This document shows, piece by piece, positions 60,266-64,000 of a DNA stretch of 64,000 nucleotides. The notes under the pieces are model-generated. The model was given only the letters and a program-made list of their open reading frames with translations, had not been told where the DNA came from and did not search any database. The stretch is from positions 1 through 64,000 of the forward strand of contig JAGHUH010000011.1 of the NCBI GenBank assembly GCA_018064925.1. Direction: 5' to 3'. This DNA is from Candidatus Cacconaster stercorequi. Its GTDB lineage: Bacteria; Bacillota; Clostridia; Oscillospirales; Oscillospiraceae. The translations under genes were made by a program, and so were the position numbers. Position 1 is the first letter of the stretch, and each line of letters begins with the position of its first letter.

Positions 60266-61474
60266 ATGAACGAAACCATGCGCCGTCTGATTGACGCCAA
60301 TGCACCCTGTTATATCTATTCCTATGAAACGCTGGCGCAGCAGGCCGCCAAGCTGCGGGAAGTTTTTCCCGCCTATGATTTCCTGTTTTCCGTCAAGGCC
60401 AATCCCTTCCCGCCCGTGGTCAAGGCACTGGGCAGCTTCGGCATCGGCGCCGATGCCGCCTCGGCGCAGGAGGTTCTGCTGGCCGAGCAGTGCGGTATGA
60501 AAAAAGAGGACATCTACTTCTCCGCCGCCGGAAAATCCGACACCGCGCTGGAGACCGCGCTGGGACACGGCCACATCATCGCCGACTCCATCGGTGAGGT
60601 GGCACGCATCGGTGCGCTGGCACAACGCCGCGGCATCACCATGCGCATCGGCATCCGCCTGAATCCCTGCTTCAACATGGACGGTGGTGCAGGCACCAGC
60701 AGTAAGTTCGGCATCGACGAGGAGGATCTGCCGCAGCTGAAGGAGCTGCTGTCCGCCATCCCCGTCACCGTTTGCGGCATCCATGTGCATCTGCGCTCTC
60801 AAAATCTGGACTATCGGATTCTGGGTGAATATTACCGCAGCTGCTTCGCGCTGGCAAAGCGCGTGAAGGAATTTCTGGCGTGTGATATGGACTACATCAA
60901 CTTCGGCGGCGGCGTTGGCATTGCCTATGACCTCAGCCGCGAGGCACCGCTGGACTTTCAGAAGCTGCGCGCCTATACCGATGCCATTGCCGAGGAGAAC
61001 AGCCGCACGCTGAAGGCACGGCTGATGATTGAGTCCGGGCGCTTCCTTACCTGCCAGATGGGTACATACTATCTGAAGGTGGTGGATAAGAAGACCTCCC
61101 GCGGCACCACCTATGTCATCACCGAAAACTGCATGAACGGTTTGCAGAAACCCGCCATCGGCGTGATGCTGCGTCATGCCATTCCCACGGGTGCCATCAC
61201 CCCGCAGGAGCCCATGTTCACCTCGGAATACGCCTTCCCCATCACCGCTATGGGAAATGAAGCGGAAACGGAGACTGTCAACCTTGTGGGCAATCTGTGC
61301 TGTGCTCAGGATATGCTGTGTGAGCACTTTACCGGCCCCAAGCTGGAGGTGGGCGATCTCATCGCCGTGGGCAACGCCGGTGCCTACGCCTGTACGCTGA
61401 CGGCGCAAAAGTTCTCCAGCCACATTCCGCCCCGTGAGCTGCTTGTCCGTGAGGACGGCACCGTTGTAGAATAA
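60266..61474 (+). CDS. PLP-dependent decarboxylase, LysA-like
   Basis: 402-residue fold-III decarboxylase (alanine-racemase-like barrel). The Schiff-base Lys44 is in FLFSVKANPF. Other family sites vary from textbook LysA: HVHLRSQ where HCHIGSQ is usual, ESGRF for EPGR, CCAQDML for the CESGD-type substrate loop, and GAYACTLTAQKF for the GAY...NFN end. It is likely a diaminopimelate or related amino-acid decarboxylase. AAGGGAG lies upstream. Monocistronic with its own promoter and terminator. Confidence 0.8.
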   Translation: MNETMRRLIDANAPCYIYSYETLAQQAAKLREVFPAYDFLFSVKANPFPPVVKALGSFGIGADAASAQEVLLAEQCGMKKEDIYFSAAGKSDTALETALGHGHIIADSIGEVARIGALAQRRGITMRIGIRLNPCFNMDGGAGTSSKFGIDEEDLPQLKELLSAIPVTVCGIHVHLRSQNLDYRILGEYYRSCFALAKRVKEFLACDMDYINFGGGVGIAYDLSREAPLDFQKLRAYTDAIAEENSRTLKARLMIESGRFLTCQMGTYYLKVVDKKTSRGTTYVITENCMNGLQKPAIGVMLRHAIPTGAITPQEPMFTSEYAFPITAMGNEAETETVNLVGNLCCAQDMLCEHFTGPKLEVGDLIAVGNAGAYACTLTAQKFSSHIPPRELLVREDGTVVE

Positions 61475-61508
61475 GCCATCACGCTTCCAACCCTCGTCTA
61501 ATTAAATC

Positions 61509-61540
61509 AGCCCCGTGGGAAACCTCCCACGGGGCTTTAT
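61509..61540 (+). terminator. Terminator after the decarboxylase
   Basis: A perfect 12-bp stem (AGCCCCGTGGGA and complement) with a 4-base loop, followed by TTAT. Confidence 0.75.
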
Positions 61541-61740
61541 GAATCACCACACAGGAGAGGGTCAGTCCCCGCGCGGTTCATCAGCTAATATTAAAAACGC
61601 TCTCATATAATATCATTTTTCATTTATAAGGTATTGCATTTTCCATAATTTCGCAATTCGCCTTCAGTTTACTAAATTCTTTCGTTTTTGTCAACAGTAA
61701 ATTACCGAATAATCGACAGCTTTTCCCTTATAACGCCAAC
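61541..61740. other. AT-rich 200-bp intergenic stretch
   Basis: No coding frame with a ribosome site. Much lower GC than the surroundings. A minus-strand promoter-like pair occurs at 61666-61694, so a small RNA is possible; otherwise nothing recognised. Confidence 0.5.
61666..61694 (-). promoter_or_regulatory. Orphan promoter-like pair
   Basis: Minus strand: consensus TTGACA, 17-bp spacer, TAAACT, pointing into the AT-rich gap with no gene behind it. Confidence 0.4.
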
Positions 61741-61772
61741 AAAAAAAGCCACGGAAAAACCGTGGCTTTTTA
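61741..61772. terminator. Terminator after the carD-type gene
   Basis: A perfect 12-bp stem (AAAAAGCCACGG and complement) with loop AAAAA; strong T run on the minus strand. Confidence 0.83.
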
Positions 61773-61779
61773 TCCGGTT

Positions 61780-62292
61780 TTATTCCTCCGGCCAACCGGG
61801 ATATACCTGCCGGATATATGGCAGCACCTCTGCCTTCGGCAGCTCCAATGCCACCGCCAGTTCGCCGTAAAGCTGCTCCTCGGCCCGTTTGAGATAACGC
61901 TCGTCCATCTGGCTGACCTTTTTCCCGTGAGTCAGCGCCCACTTCCGCTTGCGGCTGGTCATCCGAATGAGCCCCGCCATCTGCCGGCAATCATAGGACA
62001 TCACGATACCGTGGTAGTATTCCTTCACCCCACGCATATTGCTGCTTTTCGGTGCTTCGGTCTCCAACTCGCCCAATTCCGCAATCAGCTTCTCCGCCTC
62101 CCGGCGCGACATCACCGGGCGCATCAGTACGGCAGTATCCACCGGCGTCATTACCTGACCGCTGCGGCCAAGGGGGGCGAGCGTGTAATACAGCTTCGCT
62201 TTATCAACGCCCCGTATGCTCGGTGCACTGATTCCCTCCACACGGCAAACTCCCTCGCCGCCATATACCACCAGATCTCCTGCTGCAAACAA
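61780..62292 (-). CDS. CarD-family RNA polymerase-binding regulator
   Basis: 170 residues. The N-terminal RNA-polymerase-interacting domain starts LFAAGDLVVYGGEGVCRVEGI, the typical CarD opening, followed by helical DNA-contacting segments (KEYYHGIVMSYDCRQMAGLIRM). CarD/CdnL stabilises open complexes at rRNA and other promoters. I choose a TTG start at 62292: GAGGTGA is spaced 5 bases from it, and it lines up with family starts. A GTG three codons upstream is the alternative. Confidence 0.88.
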   Translation of the reverse strand: MFAAGDLVVYGGEGVCRVEGISAPSIRGVDKAKLYYTLAPLGRSGQVMTPVDTAVLMRPVMSRREAEKLIAELGELETEAPKSSNMRGVKEYYHGIVMSYDCRQMAGLIRMTSRKRKWALTHGKKVSQMDERYLKRAEEQLYGELAVALELPKAEVLPYIRQVYPGWPEE

Positions 62293-62318
62293 CGCTCTCA
62301 CCTCTTCACTTTCTGCAA

Positions 62319-62378
62319 GATACGCGGCGCAAGTCGCGCCGTATATAACCGTTCCGATCTGTTTCTGCGGATATTATA
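62319..62378 (-). promoter_or_regulatory. carD promoter and leader hairpin
   Basis: Minus strand: TGGTATAAT, an extended -10 with a weak -35. In the leader of about 75 nt a GC-rich hairpin (CGGCGC/GCGCCG, loop AAGTC on the plus strand) lies about 30 nt before the ribosome site. Confidence 0.5.
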
Positions 62379-62528
62379 CCACATTTTCTTTCAAAATGTA
62401 AGCGTTTTCCCGCACTTTTTTCATAGCAACTGTGCCTTGCTCTCTAAAGCACAGCTAATTTCCGAATAAGTTCTCCGCCGACGCGTCACGCAATCACCGC
62501 GTGCTGAAAACTATTTCTCTTTTGTTTC

Positions 62529-62557
62529 TTGTCAAAAAAGGCGCCGCGCGCTATAAT
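62529..62557 (+). promoter_or_regulatory. mscS-glsB-carbonic anhydrase promoter
   Basis: TTGTCA, 17-bp GC-rich spacer, TATAAT. Confidence 0.82.
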
Positions 62558-62600
62558 AACGATGCGCAAAAGGAAATACTTTGAAATGGAGATTTCAATT

Positions 62601-63431
62601 ATGCCAAATGTTTCTGATGCTATGAGCAGCACCATCGATCTTTCGGCACTGCATTTGGGCGATGTGGCGCTGGCTTCTCTGCTGACTGCTCTGCTGACGC
62701 TGGTGATCTGCCTGATCGCCATTCGCGTGATCACCACGCTTCTGCACCGCATTCTGGAAAAAACACCGCTGGACAAGCGCCTGCAGAAATATGCTCTCAG
62801 CACCCTGCGCTGCGTTATGTGGATCATTGCCACCCTGATCGTTGCCGAGAAATTGGGCATTCCCATGACCTCGCTGGTGGCGCTGCTGTCCGTCCTGTCT
62901 CTGGCTGTTTCTCTGGCCGTGCAGAATGTGCTGAGCAACATCGCCGGCGGCCTGATCATTCTGATCACCAAACCCTTTAAGATTGGCGATTTCATCGAAT
63001 GCGATGACGGCACCGGCACCGTGAAGGAGATCAACCTGACCTACACCCATCTGGATACTTTCGACGGTCTGCGCATTTCCATCCCCAACAGCAACCTGTC
63101 CGCCGGCAAGATCATCAACTACACCGCCCGCGGTCAGCGCCGCGTGGAGCATACTGTCACCGCTTCCTATGACGCCGCTGTGACCGATGTGCGCAGGGCC
63201 TGCCTGTCCGCCATTAACAGGACCGCAGCCGTCATCAATGCCCCCGCACCCGAGGTCTATGTCAATTCCTACGGAGAAAGCAGCATCCAGTATGTCGTGC
63301 GCTGCTGGTGCGATGCCGCCGATTACTGGGATGTCTATTTCGGTCTGTTGGAGAATATCAAGGTCGCCTTTGACGAAAACAACATCGAAATGACCTACAA
63401 CCATCTGAATGTACATATTTTGGAAAAATAA
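62601..63431 (+). CDS. mscS: MscS-type mechanosensitive channel
   Basis: Small-conductance tension-gated channel that vents solutes on osmotic downshock. 276 residues: three membrane helices (about 22-44, 65-85, 90-115), the pore-lining helix with Gly/Ala pattern AVSLAVQNVLSNIAGGLIIL, then the cytosolic beta and alpha/beta domains (FKIGDFIECDDGTGTVKEI, TFDGLRISIPNSNL). The ATG at 62601 has GGAG 9 bases upstream; an ATG five codons earlier is possible. First of three co-directional genes. Confidence 0.93.
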   Translation: MPNVSDAMSSTIDLSALHLGDVALASLLTALLTLVICLIAIRVITTLLHRILEKTPLDKRLQKYALSTLRCVMWIIATLIVAEKLGIPMTSLVALLSVLSLAVSLAVQNVLSNIAGGLIILITKPFKIGDFIECDDGTGTVKEINLTYTHLDTFDGLRISIPNSNLSAGKIINYTARGQRRVEHTVTASYDAAVTDVRRACLSAINRTAAVINAPAPEVYVNSYGESSIQYVVRCWCDAADYWDVYFGLLENIKVAFDENNIEMTYNHLNVHILEK

Positions 63432-63445
63432 AGAAGGAGTCTTAT

Positions 63446-63676
63446 ATGCTCATTTCCATTCTTCTCGGTGCGCTGATCGGCTGGATCGCCGGCAAGCTCA
63501 TGGGCACCAAAGGTGGCCTTATCCGCAATCTGATTCTGGGTATTGTCGGTTCCGCTGTGGGCAACTTTCTGGCAAGCTGTATCGGCATTGGTGCCACCGG
63601 CTCCATCGGCGCGATCCTTATCGGCGTGGGCGGTGCCTGCGTGGTGATCCTGATCTGTCGCTGGCTGTTTGATTAA
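63446..63676 (+). CDS. GlsB/YeaQ/YmgE-family membrane protein
   Basis: 76-residue, three-helix, Gly-rich membrane protein (LISILLGALIGWIAGKLMG, then GLIRNLILGIVGSAVG and the last segment IGAILIGVGGACVVILICRWLF). The family is small, stress-linked and of unclear mechanism. AAGGAG lies upstream, 14 bp after mscS. Probably co-transcribed with mscS and the next gene. Confidence 0.92.
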   Translation: MLISILLGALIGWIAGKLMGTKGGLIRNLILGIVGSAVGNFLASCIGIGATGSIGAILIGVGGACVVILICRWLFD

Positions 63677-63687
63677 GGAGGTTTACC

Positions 63688-64000
63688 ATGATTGAAAAAC
63701 GACCCGTCATCGACCCCTCCGTTTTTGTGGCGGAGAATGCCACCGTGCTGGGCAACATCACCATTGGAGCTGACAGCAGCGTGCTGTTCGGTGCCGTGAT
63801 GCGTGCCGAGCATACGCCCATGGTCATCGGGCGGCGTACCAATGTGCAGGACAACTGCATCCTCCATGTGGAGGAGGGCATTCCCGTCATCATCGGTGAC
63901 GGCGTCACCGTGGGACACGGTGCCATTCTGCATGGCTGTACCATCGGCGACAATACCCTCATCGGCATGGGTGCCATCGTGCTCAACGGCGCAAAAATCG
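63688..64000 (+). CDS. Gamma-carbonic-anhydrase-like protein (partial, cut by window end)
   Basis: First 104 residues of a left-handed beta-helix protein (hexapeptide repeats). Metal ligands match the YrdA/PaaY group: NCILHVEEG and VGHGAILHGC contain the His triad. Such proteins bind Zn or Fe; carbonic anhydrase activity varies. AGGAGG lies 7 bases before the ATG, 12 bp after the GlsB-like gene. The 3' end is outside the window. Confidence 0.9.
   Translation, partial: MIEKRPVIDPSVFVAENATVLGNITIGADSSVLFGAVMRAEHTPMVIGRRTNVQDNCILHVEEGIPVIIGDGVTVGHGAILHGCTIGDNTLIGMGAIVLNGAKI

Overview
The window is a gene-dense, high-GC chromosomal segment from a spore-forming, Gram-positive anaerobe. The best fit is a clostridial lineage close to the Oscillospiraceae/Ruminococcaceae. 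This placement is inferred from spmA/spmB, yqfC/yqfD and a YlbJ-type spore gene, a rubredoxin-first ('reverse') rubrerythrin next to a PerR-type regulator, MutS2, CarD and strong AGGAGG ribosome sites. No 16S gene or database search was available. No prophage, insertion sequence or CRISPR array is visible.

Layout. 0-4.3 kb: polA-rimI-tsaD on the minus strand. 4.4-9.4 kb: an AEC-type carrier, pyruvate kinase, and an operon of a ComEA-like protein with an OmpR-type two-component system. 9.5-13.8 kb: a D,D-carboxypeptidase, an RluA-type pseudouridine synthase, a TSCPD protein, PepD and an AbrB-type regulator with a 12-bp dyad on its promoter. 14-18.2 kb: spmA-spmB, then murI-ywiB-argS. 18.3-22.9 kb: an unknown protein, an FAD oxidoreductase, thyA-dfrA and an EamA transporter. 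22.9-28.9 kb: recG, nudC, and uvrC translationally coupled to a truncated pyruvate-kinase homologue. 28.9-36.7 kb: HPr, then the conserved yqfC-yqfD-phoH-ybeY-era-yqzL-recO-mutS2 block, with a 60-bp duplication of the era 3' end. 36.8-43.8 kb: a YlbJ-type spore gene, a NupNOPQ-like nucleoside ABC transporter, and deoC. 43.9-47.9 kb: a small leader-like protein with a DUF1508 protein, perR-rubrerythrin with a Per-box-like operator, and a secreted Fn3/NlpC-P60 protein. 48-53.9 kb: a divergent EF-G paralogue, and rlmB followed by a 905-residue P-type-ATPase-like protein. 54-64 kb: ftsH, a pyridoxamine kinase, a cupin, a lipoprotein, tRNA-Leu, a threonine dehydratase, a PLP decarboxylase, CarD, and mscS-glsB-gamma-carbonic anhydrase, the last cut by the window edge.

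How it fits together. Most of the window is housekeeping: DNA repair (polA, recG, uvrC, recO, mutS2), tRNA and ribosome maturation (tsaD, rimI, ybeY, era, rlmB), nucleotide metabolism (thyA-dfrA, nucleoside uptake plus deoC) and the envelope and spore programme. Transcription units are compact. They usually start at recognisable sigma-A-type promoters and end at strong, often bidirectional, hairpin terminators.

The least explained object is the 905-residue protein at 50398-53115. It has a P-type ATPase layout, but the phosphorylation, hinge and nucleotide motifs are degraded, and it carries an N-terminal array of 12-residue acidic repeats. Other items worth a second look are the duplicated era terminus, the mirror-image putative sporulation promoters between yqfC and the YlbJ-type gene, the dyads at abrB and polA, the C-terminally truncated pyruvate-kinase homologue behind uvrC, and the EF-G paralogue with altered G motifs.
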